A stretch of DNA of 64,000 bases from Deltaproteobacteria bacterium. Lineage in GTDB: Bacteria; Desulfobacterota; Desulfobaccia; Desulfobaccales; 0-14-0-80-60-11. Below the pieces are notes generated by a model. That model did no database searches, had not been told where the DNA came from, and saw only the letters and a list, made by a program, of their open reading frames with translations. This document shows, piece by piece, positions 47,583 through 56,223 of this stretch. The position numbers and the translations under genes are program-made. The stretch is from positions 23,524 to 87,523 of the forward strand of contig QZIZ01000019.1 in NCBI GenBank assembly GCA_003599195.1. Direction: 5' to 3'. The stretch's first letter is position 1; each line of letters starts with the position of its first letter.

Positions 47583-49070
47583 ATGGCCCTAGAGATTCGA
47601 CAGAACCTGAAGCTTACCCAGACGCTCATCATGACCCAGAAGTTGCAGCAGGCCATCAAGCTGCTGCAGCTCTCCCGGCTGGAGCTCCTGGGGGAGATTC
47701 ATCAAGTCCTGGAGACCAACCCGGTTCTGGAGGAGTCTCAGATCGAAGATAAAGGGGAGATGGGTCCGGAGGCGGAGAGCCTCTCCTTGTCCAAGGACGG
47801 TGAGCCCCTGGAGAGCGAGGCCAGTAACGGCACCGAGGCCAAATCAGCGGCCGAGGAATGGGACTGGGACGGCTATTTGCAGGACCGGCTGATGCCTACC
47901 CCCACTGCCGGGGAATTCGAGGAGCGGGAAGCGGCTCCCTTTGAGAACCTGAACGCCCAGAAAACCACCCTGAAATCCCACCTCATCTGGCAGCTGCGCA
48001 TGGCCGAGTTGGACGAGGAAGCCGAGGCTATCGGCGCCATGATCATCGGCAATCTGGACCGGAACGGCTATCTGCGGGCCACCGTCGAGGAAATCGCCGG
48101 AGAGATGAATGTCACCCCGGAACGGGTGGGGGAAGTTCTGGCGGTTATCCAGAGCCTGGATCCGCCGGGGGTGGCGGCCAGGGACCTCAAGGAATGCCTC
48201 CTTCTGCAACTCAAAGCCTCCGGCCAGCAAGACCCCGTGGTCACCGCCGTCGTCGAGCATCATCTCCATAACCTGGGGAACAAGAATTACCAGGCCATTG
48301 CCCGGGACTTGAAGGTGTCCATGGAGAAGATCTTCCAGACCAGCGAGATCATCTTCAAGCTGGACCCCAAACCGGGCCGGGAGTTCGACTCCGAAGACGC
48401 GGACTATATCAATCCGGACGTCCACGTGCAAAAAGTGGGCAATGAATATATCATCAGCCTGAATGAAGACGGCCTGCCCAAGCTCAAGGTGAACACCTTT
48501 TACCTGGAGGCCCTGCGCAACCCCGAGAGTCTGCCGGATAACGTCAAGAGCTACATCCAAAAACATCTGGACAACGCCCTGTGGTTTATCCGCAGTATTC
48601 ATCAGCGCCAGAAGACTCTGTACAAGGTGACCGAAAGCATTATCCGGTTTCAGAAGGATTTTCTGGACCAGGGCCTGGCCCATCTGAGGCCTCTGACTCT
48701 GCGCCAGGTCGCGGAAGACGTGCAGATGCACGAATCCACCATCAGCCGGGTCACCACCAACAAATATATTCACACCCCCCAGGGCGTGTTCGACCTGAAA
48801 TATTTTTTTAACAGCGGCATCAATCAGATCCTGGGAGACCAGATCGCTTCGGAAAGTGTGAAGGAGAAGATCCGTCAGCTCGTGCAGGGCGAAAACCCCG
48901 AAAACCCGCTGAGCGACCAGGAGATTGCCGACCTGCTGCGGCGGGACAACGTGATCATCGCCCGGAGAACGGTGGCCAAATACCGGGGTATGCTGGGAGT
49001 GCTCCCATCCAGCAAGCGCAAGCGGCCCGGATACCGGCGCAAGAACCTGCCAGAGACTTCTCCCTCTTGA
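47583..49070 (+). CDS. rpoN: RNA polymerase sigma-54 factor
   Basis: 495 residues. Region I (LKLTQTLIMTQKLQQAIKLLQ and LEEIHQVLETNPVLEE-like) is followed by an acidic linker and the core-binding domain (GNLDRNGYLRATVEEIA, IQSLDPPGVAARDLKECL). The HTH region has TLRQVAEDVQMHESTISRVT, and the RpoN box is ARRTVAKYRGMLGVLPSS, where the usual Glu after YR is Gly. Sigma-54 needs AAA+ activators; no activator is encoded here. Downstream hpf, ptsN and rapZ are its classical neighbours. Confidence 0.97.
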   Translation: MALEIRQNLKLTQTLIMTQKLQQAIKLLQLSRLELLGEIHQVLETNPVLEESQIEDKGEMGPEAESLSLSKDGEPLESEASNGTEAKSAAEEWDWDGYLQDRLMPTPTAGEFEEREAAPFENLNAQKTTLKSHLIWQLRMAELDEEAEAIGAMIIGNLDRNGYLRATVEEIAGEMNVTPERVGEVLAVIQSLDPPGVAARDLKECLLLQLKASGQQDPVVTAVVEHHLHNLGNKNYQAIARDLKVSMEKIFQTSEIIFKLDPKPGREFDSEDADYINPDVHVQKVGNEYIISLNEDGLPKLKVNTFYLEALRNPESLPDNVKSYIQKHLDNALWFIRSIHQRQKTLYKVTESIIRFQKDFLDQGLAHLRPLTLRQVAEDVQMHESTISRVTTNKYIHTPQGVFDLKYFFNSGINQILGDQIASESVKEKIRQLVQGENPENPLSDQEIADLLRRDNVIIARRTVAKYRGMLGVLPSSKRKRPGYRRKNLPETSPS

Positions 49071-49110
49071 TCTCCCATTATCCCTCAGGATCTACCTTTA
49101 GGAGGATAAC

Positions 49111-49632
49111 ATGCAGATTTCCGTAACTTTCAGACAACTCGAGCCTTCCGAGGCTTTGAAAAACTATGTGACCGACCGCCTCAATAAATTCAAGCGCTAT
49201 CTCGATGGCCCCGTGGAGGCCCACGTGGTACTGGGATTGGAGAAATTCCGCCATCTGGCCGACGTGACCATTGACAGCAACGGCCGGATTATCAAAGGCC
49301 GGGAAGAGAATGCCGACATGTACGCGGCCATCGATCTGGTGATGGATAAGATCGATATGCAGCTTAAAAAGCTACGGGAAAGGATGCGGGAGAAAGGCGA
49401 CCGCAGCCGGCCCGCGGCCCCCGTGACGGCTGCGGAAGAGGGACCGGCTACGCCCGCGGTCAAGCGGAAAAGGGTGGAAGTGCCGGCCCTGGAACTTGCC
49501 GACGCCGTGGAAATGATGCAGCGCGGCAATGATAACCTCCTGGTCTTCACCAATGTGGCCAATGGGGCTTTAGGCATCCTCCATCGGCGGCAGGACGGGC
49601 AATTTGTGCTGGTGGAGCCGGACCTGAGTTAA
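49111..49632 (+). CDS. hpf: Long-form ribosome hibernation promoting factor
   Basis: 173 residues. N-terminal S30AE domain (MQISVTFRQLEPSEALKNYV and DVTIDSNGRIIKGREENADMY), charged linker (95-130), and the C-terminal dimerisation domain (KRVEVPALELADAVEMM, then NDNLLVFTNVANGALGILHRR) that marks the long form. It joins 70S ribosomes into inactive 100S dimers in stationary phase. TAGGAGG lies before the ATG. The stop codon abuts the ptsN start. Confidence 0.95.
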   Translation: MQISVTFRQLEPSEALKNYVTDRLNKFKRYLDGPVEAHVVLGLEKFRHLADVTIDSNGRIIKGREENADMYAAIDLVMDKIDMQLKKLRERMREKGDRSRPAAPVTAAEEGPATPAVKRKRVEVPALELADAVEMMQRGNDNLLVFTNVANGALGILHRRQDGQFVLVEPDLS

Positions 49633-50109
49633 ATGACCTCAAATTCCATGAAAATCATCGATCTTCTGGACCCCAAGCGCGTTGTGCCAAGCATGCAGGC
49701 TGCCAATAAACGGGGGGTATTGGAGGAAATGGCCGCGGTCCTGGTGAGCGGCCATCAAGAGGTAACCCAAGCGAACGTGGTGGAGGTATTGCTGGACCGG
49801 GAGCGCCTGGGGTCCACGGGGATCGGCGACAATATCGCCATCCCCCACGGCAAGGTCCCCCAGCTTTCCAGGATGCTGCTGGCCTTCGGCCGCAGTGTTA
49901 AAGGTGTCGACTTCGACTCCATGGACGGCAAACCCTCCCATCTCTTTTTTGTGCTGCTGGCCCCGGTGAACTCCACAGGACTGCATCTCAAGGCCCTGGC
50001 CAAGATCTCCCGGATGCTCATGAGCCAGGTTTTCCGGGACAGCCTGATGAAGTCCGGGGGGCCGGAAGATATTTTAAGGCTGATTTCGGAAAAGGACGCC
50101 GAATTCTGA
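49633..50109 (+). CDS. ptsN: PTS IIA-like nitrogen regulatory protein
   Basis: 158 residues, ATG directly after the hpf stop. The PTS EIIA type-2 fold includes the phosphorylation site IAIPHGKVPQLSRML with His near residue 73. Also present are LLDPKRVVPSMQAANKRGVLEEMAAVL, RERLGSTGIGDN and SHLFFVLLAPVNSTGLHLKALAKISRML. It takes phosphate from HPr and signals nitrogen/potassium status instead of moving sugar. Same operon as rpoN. Confidence 0.95.
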   Translation: MTSNSMKIIDLLDPKRVVPSMQAANKRGVLEEMAAVLVSGHQEVTQANVVEVLLDRERLGSTGIGDNIAIPHGKVPQLSRMLLAFGRSVKGVDFDSMDGKPSHLFFVLLAPVNSTGLHLKALAKISRMLMSQVFRDSLMKSGGPEDILRLISEKDAEF

Positions 50110-50177
50110 GTTAAACGCGAACTAACAGCCATGGCCCTTTGGCGGGATCACCCCAGCCGCATGATAAATTCTCAGCA

Positions 50178-51101
50178 ATGAGTCCGGATTCTGTGGTAAA
50201 TCAAGCGCCTTCCTCCTCCTTGCCTGAATCCCTGCCTGTCCTGATCATTACCGGGGTTTCCGGTTCCGGGAAAAGCACGGTGCTCAAGGCCTTGGAGGAC
50301 ATCGGCTATTTCTGCGTGGACAACCTGCCCCTGCGCCTGCTGCCGCCGTTTTTGCGGGAGCAGTCCAAATCGTACCGGGAGGGCCGTAAAATCGCCCTGG
50401 TGATGGACGTCCGCACCGAGGGGTTCCTGCAGAATTACGCCCGGGTCTTTCGCCGCTTGAAGAAGCAGGGCTACCAGTTGCATCTGATTTTCCTGGAAGC
50501 CGACGAAGGGACCTTGATCCGGCGTTTCAGCCAGACCCGGCGGCAACACCCCCTGGCGGACCGGGAAAGCATCTCCCACGCCTTGCAGGAGGAACGCCGT
50601 TCCCTGGCGGGGCTCAGGCGTCTGGCCCACCGCATCATCGACAGTTCCTTCTACAGCCCCCATCAACTCCGGGAGATGATCCAGGTGGAATATTCGGAGT
50701 TGCCATCCCGGCAACGCCTGGCCCTGCACCTGATCTCGTTTTCCTATAAAAACGGGATTCCCCCGGAGGCCGACTTGGTGCTGGACGTCCGGTTTCTTCC
50801 CAATCCCTTTTTTGTGGAAGAATTAAAACCCTTCACCGGCAACGACCCCCGGGTCCGGGACTATGTGCTGGGACAGGAGGAAACCCAGGTTTTCCTGAGG
50901 CATCTATTCGAATTTCTCGATTACCTGCTGCCTCAGTTTATTCAAGAAGGCAAAACCCATCTCACTCTGGCCATCGGCTGCACCGGGGGGCAACACCGGT
51001 CTGTGGTCATCGCCAACGTCCTGGCGGGACACCTGACCCAAGGAAATTTACCCTTTACCCTCCATCATCGAGAGGTGACGCCTAAGGAGAGCTATTCATG
51101 A
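50178..51101 (+). CDS. rapZ: RapZ/YvcJ nucleotide-binding protein
   Basis: 307 residues from ATG 50178; an earlier TTG (50139) adds 13 residues. Walker A is VSGSGKSTVLKALEDIGYFCVDNLPLRLLP, the family signature. Walker B-like VMDVRTEGF, then LEADEGTLIRRFSQTRRQHPL and the C-terminal TLAIGCTGGQHRSV are diagnostic. In enterics RapZ controls GlmS mRNA; in other bacteria it binds ATP/GTP and nucleotides linked to PTS signalling. It overlaps the following EIIA gene by four bases. Confidence 0.95.
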   Translation: MSPDSVVNQAPSSSLPESLPVLIITGVSGSGKSTVLKALEDIGYFCVDNLPLRLLPPFLREQSKSYREGRKIALVMDVRTEGFLQNYARVFRRLKKQGYQLHLIFLEADEGTLIRRFSQTRRQHPLADRESISHALQEERRSLAGLRRLAHRIIDSSFYSPHQLREMIQVEYSELPSRQRLALHLISFSYKNGIPPEADLVLDVRFLPNPFFVEELKPFTGNDPRVRDYVLGQEETQVFLRHLFEFLDYLLPQFIQEGKTHLTLAIGCTGGQHRSVVIANVLAGHLTQGNLPFTLHHREVTPKESYS

Positions 51102-51499
51102 TCGGTATTTTACTCGTTACCCACAAGGAACTGGCCGAAGCCCTGATGTCGGTCTGCAATCTGATCCTGGGCCGCCAGGACGCGGTTCAGGCCATTTCGC
51201 TGGATCCCCATGCCTCTCCGGAGGAGTGCCGGCAAAAGATCCAAAAGGGTTTGGCCAAGGTGAACAACGGTAACGGCGTAATCATCCTCACGGATATGCT
51301 GGGAGGCACCCCCTCCAACCTCACCCTCACCTTTTTGCAGGAAGGCAAAGTGGAGGTGGTCACCGGCGTTAATCTCCCCATGCTGATGAAGCTGTCCCAA
51401 CTCCGCGAGGAAAAAGACCTGGCCCAGGTGGCCCTGACCTTGAAGCAATACGGCCAGAAGGGCATTACGGTGGCCAGCGAGGTTCTCCGCCATAAATGA
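51098..51499 (+). CDS. PTS EIIA component, mannose family
   Basis: 133 residues, ATG overlaps the rapZ stop. The phosphorylation site is GILLVTHKELAEALM with His near residue 9. Fold features are VNNGNGVIILTDMLGGTPSNLTLTF and VEVVTGVNLPMLMKLSQLR. Without an accompanying membrane permease it is likely regulatory, as in the rpoN clusters of deltaproteobacteria. HPr is expected nearby but is not in the window. Confidence 0.94.
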   Translation: MIGILLVTHKELAEALMSVCNLILGRQDAVQAISLDPHASPEECRQKIQKGLAKVNNGNGVIILTDMLGGTPSNLTLTFLQEGKVEVVTGVNLPMLMKLSQLREEKDLAQVALTLKQYGQKGITVASEVLRHK

Positions 51500-51509
51500 C
51501 CCGGAACCG

Positions 51510-51977
51510 CTGATCCGCCCTGCCGGTCTGACGGACCTCAACGGCATCTGGGCCATTGAGAAGTTATCCTTTCCCTCCCCCTGGCCCCGGTTCTCTTTTC
51601 TGGCGGAACTGGGGCACTCCCTGAGCCACACCCTGGTGGCCGCCCCCCCGCGGCCGCGGCCCCGGCAGATCTGGGGCTACCTCGTTTTCTGGGTGGTGGC
51701 CGACGAAATGCACATCCTTAATCTGGCCGTCCACCCCCAACAACGCCGCCGGGGCCTGGCCCGCCGCCTCCTGAGCGAGGGGATGGGCCACGCCCGGAGC
51801 TTGGGCGCGCGGGTAGCCTGGCTGGAAGTGCGGCCTTCCAACGATCCGGCCCGGGCGCTGTACCATTCCTTCGGCTTCCAGGAAGTGGGCCGCCGCCCCC
51901 GTTATTACGACGATACCCAGGAAGACGCCCTGCTGTTGGCTTATTATTGGGAGGAAGAGAGAGATAGTGATCAGTGA
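51510..51977 (+). CDS. rimI: Ribosomal-protein alanine N-acetyltransferase-like GNAT protein, CTG start proposed
   Basis: About 155 residues if translation begins at CTG 51510 (giving MIRPAGLTDLNGIWAIEKLSFPSPW). The family N-terminus is plainly encoded upstream of the first conventional codon (GTG 51636), and no ATG, GTG or TTG lies in this frame between a stop at 51441 and 51636. The GNAT core follows: EMHILNLAVHPQQRRRGLARRLL with the acetyl-CoA pyrophosphate loop, VAWLEVRPSNDPARALYHSFGFQEVGRRPRYY. RimI acetylates ribosomal protein S18 N-terminus. The last residues (DSDQ) are encoded by the start of a heptamer repeat. Confidence 0.8.
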   Translation: MIRPAGLTDLNGIWAIEKLSFPSPWPRFSFLAELGHSLSHTLVAAPPRPRPRQIWGYLVFWVVADEMHILNLAVHPQQRRRGLARRLLSEGMGHARSLGARVAWLEVRPSNDPARALYHSFGFQEVGRRPRYYDDTQEDALLLAYYWEEERDSDQ

Positions 51978-52030
51978 TCAGTGATCAGTGAAAAACCCAC
52001 TGATTACCGACCACTGATCACTGATCACTG
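51966..52030. repeat. Inverted heptamer arrays (GTGATCA / TGATCAC)
   Basis: Left arm units GTGATCA repeat three times from 51966; right arm units ACTGATTACC and ACTGATC lie from 51999 to 52030. It overlaps the rimI stop and separates rimI from the convergent mrp gene, so it may serve as a hairpin between them. Same family as 9101-9190. Confidence 0.85.
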
Positions 52031-52034
52031 GAAC

Positions 52035-53279
52035 TCACGGCGCGGCGCATTGGCGCGGGGGTGCGGGGTGCTCCTTCAGGAAATTCTGCACCAGCTCTTC
52101 CGGGCTGCTGTTGGGCAGGCCCGGAAAGACCTCGATGCCTTTATGCTGGATCAGGCCCTGGGCTTTCTCCCCCAGGCCCGCGGCGATGAGGTGGGTGACC
52201 CCCAGGTCCTCCAGGATTTCGGGGATGCCTCCGGGCTCATGCGCAGGGGTGGCGATGGTCTCCTGATCGACGATGGCCCCGTCTTTGACGGTCAGCAAGG
52301 CAAAATGTTGGGCCTGGTTGAACTTGGCGGCCAACTTGCCGTCCTCCAGGGGCAGGGCGAACTTCCAGACCCCCGGCTCCCGCCGGGACGCGGTGGGGGA
52401 GAGGACCTCCGTCAGGTAATCGACAATGGGGTGCAGAGCCTGGAAGAAGGGGCTTTCGGCTTCCGGCAGTTGGATGAGTTCGCCTTGGTCCGCGGCCTCC
52501 ACCACCTTGGGGTCGAAGGGCAGCGCGCCCAGGAAGGGCACCTTGGCGGCCTGCGCGGTCTTTCCGGCGCCGCCGCTTTTGAACAAAGGCACCGCTTCGC
52601 CGCAGTGGGGGCAGCGGTAGCCGCTCATGTTTTCCACCAGCCCCAGCATATCCATGTTGATCTTCTGGCAGAAATTGATGGATTTGCGCACGTCCGCCAG
52701 GGAGATTTCCTGGGGGGTGGTGACGATCAAGGCGTGGGCCTCGGGGATGGTTTGGGCCACGCTCATGGGTTCGTCGCCGGTGCCGGGAGGCGCGTCGATC
52801 ACCAGGTAATCGAGAGGCCCCCAGACCACCTCGGTCAAGAACTGGCGGATAAGCTGGTGTTTCAGGGGCCCCCGCCAGATCACCGCCATTTCCCGGTTTT
52901 TCATCAGCATCTCGATGGACACCACCCGCAGGTTGTCGAAGAGGTCCGGGGGCAGTTGAAACTGGGCGTGCATCAGGTCCAGGGGGTCTTTCAGGCCCAG
53001 CATCCTGAGCACGTTGGGGCCGTGGAGGTCCACGTCCATCAGGCCCACCCGGTAACCCCGGCGGGCCAGGGCCAGGGCCAGGCTTACGGCCACGCTGCTT
53101 TTGCCCACGCCGCCTTTGCCGCTCATCACCAGGATTTTGTGGCGGATCTGCTTCAGGGTGCGGTTGAGTTCTTTATCATCGGATTCTCCGGGGTGCTGCT
53201 GCCCGGGGGCGCAGCCGGAACAGGACTTGGGGTCGGCGCCGCAGCTCTTGGGATCGGCGCCGGAAGGACAGTCGGTCAT
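52035..53279 (-). CDS. Mrp/NBP35-family Fe-S carrier ATPase with C-terminal NifX-like domain
   Basis: 414 residues. A Cys-rich N-terminus (CGADPKSCSGC) precedes the P-loop ATPase: deviant Walker A VMSGKGGVGKSSVAVSLALALA, MDVDLHGPNVLRMLGL, IDAPPGTGDEPMSV, then VENMSGYRCPHCGE with the paired cysteines for cluster transfer. From about residue 300 there is a NifX/NifB-type nitrogenase-cofactor-like domain (VWKFALPLEDGKLAAKFNQAQHFALLTVKDGAIVDQETI). This two-domain form is known in sulfate reducers and relatives as MrpORP-like. It assembles or carries Fe-S clusters in the cytoplasm. Confidence 0.93.
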   Translation of the reverse strand: MTDCPSGADPKSCGADPKSCSGCAPGQQHPGESDDKELNRTLKQIRHKILVMSGKGGVGKSSVAVSLALALARRGYRVGLMDVDLHGPNVLRMLGLKDPLDLMHAQFQLPPDLFDNLRVVSIEMLMKNREMAVIWRGPLKHQLIRQFLTEVVWGPLDYLVIDAPPGTGDEPMSVAQTIPEAHALIVTTPQEISLADVRKSINFCQKINMDMLGLVENMSGYRCPHCGEAVPLFKSGGAGKTAQAAKVPFLGALPFDPKVVEAADQGELIQLPEAESPFFQALHPIVDYLTEVLSPTASRREPGVWKFALPLEDGKLAAKFNQAQHFALLTVKDGAIVDQETIATPAHEPGGIPEILEDLGVTHLIAAGLGEKAQGLIQHKGIEVFPGLPNSSPEELVQNFLKEHPAPPRQCAAP

Positions 53280-53578
53280 AACTTAATATCTCCTCGAAAA
53301 AATAATCGTTTGGAAACCTGGAAAGATTAATGAACCAATGATCATTAAACCCTATCTATATATTTAATACCTAAAAATTAATTCCCGCAAGGGTTTTGGG
53401 AAAAACCTGAGGCGGGGGAGGCGGGAATGGGCATGGACGTTGGGGGAGCGGCCTGAACCGGCGTTAATCGGCGATAACATATCTATCCGCCGATTGACGG
53501 CCCGCCTACGAAAAATGTCGTTTGATTGAGAGTTGGCATTAATCGATTTGAACCGACTGCAATTATTACCCTAACCCC
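53280..53578. other. Gene-free stretch before a repeat element
   Basis: No gene is visible. An AT-rich part (53310-53385) contains TATATATTTAATACC. The following GC part has GGCGGGGGAGGCGGG and a near palindrome around CCGCCGATTGACGG (53488-53501). Together with 53579-53801 it forms a 522-base gap. Confidence 0.5.
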
Positions 53579-53776
53579 AATGCTGTTCACTTTAGCAACT
53601 TTTGGAGGCAATGGCATTGTCCATCATACGTTTTTGTCATTCTGAACGGAGCGAAGCGGAGTGAAGAATCTCTGTTTTCACGCGAAGTTAGAGATTCTTC
53701 GGTCGCCTACGGCTCCCTCAGAATGACAAGAAAAAAAGAATATCGCCTTACCTCAGGGGCTTAAGTGAACAGCATT
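53579..53776. repeat. Nested inverted repeat element, MITE-like
   Basis: Outer 14-bp perfect inverted repeats AATGCTGTTCACTT (53579-53592) and AAGTGAACAGCATT (53763-53776) enclose an inner hairpin from 53636 to 53727. The inner element begins GTCATTCTGAACGGAGCGAAG and ends CTCAGAATGAC. The inner element recurs at 55683-55772 and as a half at 45324-45360. No coding frame lies inside. Heptamers (GATCCCT/GACCCCT) follow at 53780-53803. Confidence 0.8.
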
Positions 53777-53801
53777 GACCCAGATCCCTGACCCCTGATC
53801 C

Positions 53802-55640
53802 CTAACTAGGCCGCCGGTAGCGGATGTCGAACTCGAAATTGGGGAAGCGCCGGGGCAGGCGCATGAGGTTGAAAACCATGACGCCCACGGCCATCCGGTC
53901 CCACCAGGAAGACATGGGCCAGCCCAGGTGGACGAGCACCTTCCGGTCCGGGAACTCGTACTCCACCACCTTCAACAGGCTGACAATGCGTTGGTAGAGG
54001 CTGATTTTGGTGAGAGGAAAACGGAAGTGGTTGGCCGCGGTCTTGGGGGGGATGCCCGCCCGGGGAGAGTAGAAGGTGATATAGGCCTCATTTCTCCGGT
54101 CTGCAGTCAGACCCGGCTCTTCGGAGCGCCGGAAAAAGAGGTGAATCTCCGGGGCCTCGCTTTCCGCCAGATATAGGATCATCTCCATTTCCGAGTCCGC
54201 CTGGGCGATCTGTTTCAGCTCCGGGGCCCGCTTTCTGGCCACCAGGAATCCCAGCAGCAGCAGCAGGGCGGTAACTGTGCCCCAAAGCATGGTGGCGTAA
54301 TGTTTTTCATAAGCCAGGAAGATAAAGGAACTGGCGAGAATGATCCACAAAACCAGGGTCCCCAGGCGGCTGGTGTAATATTTGACGTCCTTGGTACCCA
54401 CGAAATAGCGGTAGATGATGAGAGCGCCGGTGTTGATGGCGAAACTGGCCACAATCCCCAGGGCGTACATATCCGCCAGCAGGGATTGGCTGCCTGCGGT
54501 GAGAAGGATGATGCCGGAGAAAAAGGTGGCGTTCAGGATGTGGATGCGATAGAGGGACTGGCGGCGGTTGGTGGCGATAAGCCAGAAGAAGCCGTAGCGG
54601 TGGGCCACCCGCTCCATCAGTTCGCTGGAGGCCACGAACGCGGTGTTGATGGCCATGGCCAGGGTGAAGCTGGCCAGAACCGCTACTGCCACCCCAAAGG
54701 GGACGCCGTTCAACATGGAGGCGTAATAGGTGACCAAATCACCTTCGTGGGCCTTGAAGTCAATGGGCGCAGATAGAGTCAAGGCGGCCACTATAGGCGT
54801 CACCACCCCCACCGTCAGCCCCAGGAACAGGTAGGACCGGCGGATTTCCTGCCAGTTGCGGGCCAGGCCCGCGGTCTGGAGCACCGATTCCACGCCGGAA
54901 AAAGCCAGGATACAGAAAGCAATATGGGAGATGAACTTACCATAACCGCTGATCCAGGACCCGGTCTGCACCTGGCCCACGGCAGTGGCGCCCGATTGAA
55001 AGATCTGCCCCAAAGCGCGTTGATCCAGGGCCAGGAATCCCGAGACCAGGAGATTCAACATGATAATCGCGGCCCCGATGAAAATCATGAAGGTGAAGCG
55101 GGCGTTTTCCCGGATTCCCAGGATATTCAGACCCGCCACCGCCCAGATGATCCCCAGGGCCAGGAGCATGGTCGTGAAGGGCGATAATGGGTAAAAGGAG
55201 GTGGCGTTGGCCACCGCGCTCACCGCGGAGATGCAGGCGGTGAGGATATAGTCCACCATGATGCTCGCCACGGCCACGAAAGAGACCATGGGCCCCAGCA
55301 CCAGGTAGGAAAAGGAATAGACCCCGCCGCCGATGAGGCCGTGGTGCTCCAGGATTTCGGCGATCTCCGTCAGGCGGGTGGTGAAGATCCGGATGAGCAG
55401 GCTGGTGACGGCGATAAAGGCGATGGCGCTCAGGCCGATGAAGCGGTAGGCCTCCGCGGGGACGTAAAAGATGGAGGTGAATTCGTCCATCAGGGTGATG
55501 ACGCCGATGGCTAGCCAGGTGAGCCACCAGCGGCCCTGGTGGTGGTAGGACAATAGTTCCCGCTTGCGCAGCAGGTAGATAAACAATAAAACCAGGCCCA
55601 CATTGAGCACGGTCAGGACAATGGTCTTCACTTCGGTCAA
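53802..55640 (-). CDS. APC-superfamily amino-acid permease with C-terminal cytoplasmic extension
   Basis: 612 residues. About twelve membrane helices lie between residues 5 and 465: an N-terminal helix LTVLNVGLVLLFIYLL is followed by helices near 35, 65, 125, 160, 185 and so on, through VTALLLLLGFLVARK. The loop EILEHHGLIGGGVYSFSYLVLGPMVSF fits the APC substrate-binding unwound helix. The C-terminal 135 residues are hydrophilic and end RRFPNFEFDIRYRRPS, resembling a small cytoplasmic sensor domain. Amino acid or related substrate is inferred; no transport partner genes are near. Confidence 0.85.
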   Translation of the reverse strand: MTEVKTIVLTVLNVGLVLLFIYLLRKRELLSYHHQGRWWLTWLAIGVITLMDEFTSIFYVPAEAYRFIGLSAIAFIAVTSLLIRIFTTRLTEIAEILEHHGLIGGGVYSFSYLVLGPMVSFVAVASIMVDYILTACISAVSAVANATSFYPLSPFTTMLLALGIIWAVAGLNILGIRENARFTFMIFIGAAIIMLNLLVSGFLALDQRALGQIFQSGATAVGQVQTGSWISGYGKFISHIAFCILAFSGVESVLQTAGLARNWQEIRRSYLFLGLTVGVVTPIVAALTLSAPIDFKAHEGDLVTYYASMLNGVPFGVAVAVLASFTLAMAINTAFVASSELMERVAHRYGFFWLIATNRRQSLYRIHILNATFFSGIILLTAGSQSLLADMYALGIVASFAINTGALIIYRYFVGTKDVKYYTSRLGTLVLWIILASSFIFLAYEKHYATMLWGTVTALLLLLGFLVARKRAPELKQIAQADSEMEMILYLAESEAPEIHLFFRRSEEPGLTADRRNEAYITFYSPRAGIPPKTAANHFRFPLTKISLYQRIVSLLKVVEYEFPDRKVLVHLGWPMSSWWDRMAVGVMVFNLMRLPRRFPNFEFDIRYRRPS

Positions 55641-55682
55641 TCCTTATTAAAAGTTGGTGTACTACCCGAAAGTCCCTTTTTT

Positions 55683-55772
55683 GTCATTCTGAACGGAGCG
55701 AAGCTTCGTTGCGAATCTCGCATTAAACTGTGCCTGCGAGATTCTTCGGTCGCTCTGGTCCCTCAGAATGAC
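55683..55772. repeat. Dispersed inverted repeat, GTCATTCTGAACGG type
   Basis: Arms GTCATTCTGAACGGAGCGAAG and (on the other end) GGTCGC...CTCAGAATGAC form a 90-bp imperfect hairpin. It closely matches the inner part of 53636-53727. It lies just upstream of the permease gene start. Confidence 0.8.
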
Positions 55773-56223
55773 AAATTATTATCAATCATGTTGGGGCAGA
55801 ACGACGGGCTGTCAGGGAGAATGGGACTCCGGCAGGGGCAGGCTGATGGAAACCGCGATAGAAGCGAAGAACGGGGAGGCGGATAACAGGTTTATCCGCA
55901 GATGGGCAAGGGTTGCAGGGGAAATGCATCCGGGGGCGGGCCACGCAGGATGCGCCGCGGGCGCGAGGGCGCGCTTCGTCATATCTCCTCCTTCTGCCTA
56001 CGGGGTTAGCTGCCGGGCTCGGACAGGAGGTTGCTTGCCCTACCGCGTTGAGCGGATTCGCCCCCGAAATTGGGTCCCCCGCTTCTCCGGCTGGGGGCCG
56101 GAGAACTCGGCGTTTGGCCCGGATTGTCAGGCCAATTTGCTCTTATTTACTCTTTTTCCAAGGGAAGTCAATGGGAATCTGTGTCCCTTTGTGTCTCTGT
56201 GCCTTTGTGGTGGATTTTTTGGA
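55773..56223. other. Gene-free stretch upstream of the permease
   Basis: Long plus-strand reading frames cross this region, but none has a ribosome-binding site or a recognisable product. A run of octamers (CTGTGTCC CTTTGTGT CTCTGTGC CTTTGTGG) occurs at 56180-56215, next to the L,D-transpeptidase stop. No other element was recognised. Confidence 0.55.

Noticed and set aside
47583-51977. Sigma-54-dependent promoters near rpoN
   Set aside because: No TGGCAC-N5-TTGC sequence with proper spacing was seen upstream of any nearby gene.
51981-53330. 449-codon plus-strand ORF opposite the Mrp ATPase
   Set aside because: It has His/Gly/Gln-rich antisense composition and begins in a heptamer repeat, while the minus strand encodes the clear P-loop protein.
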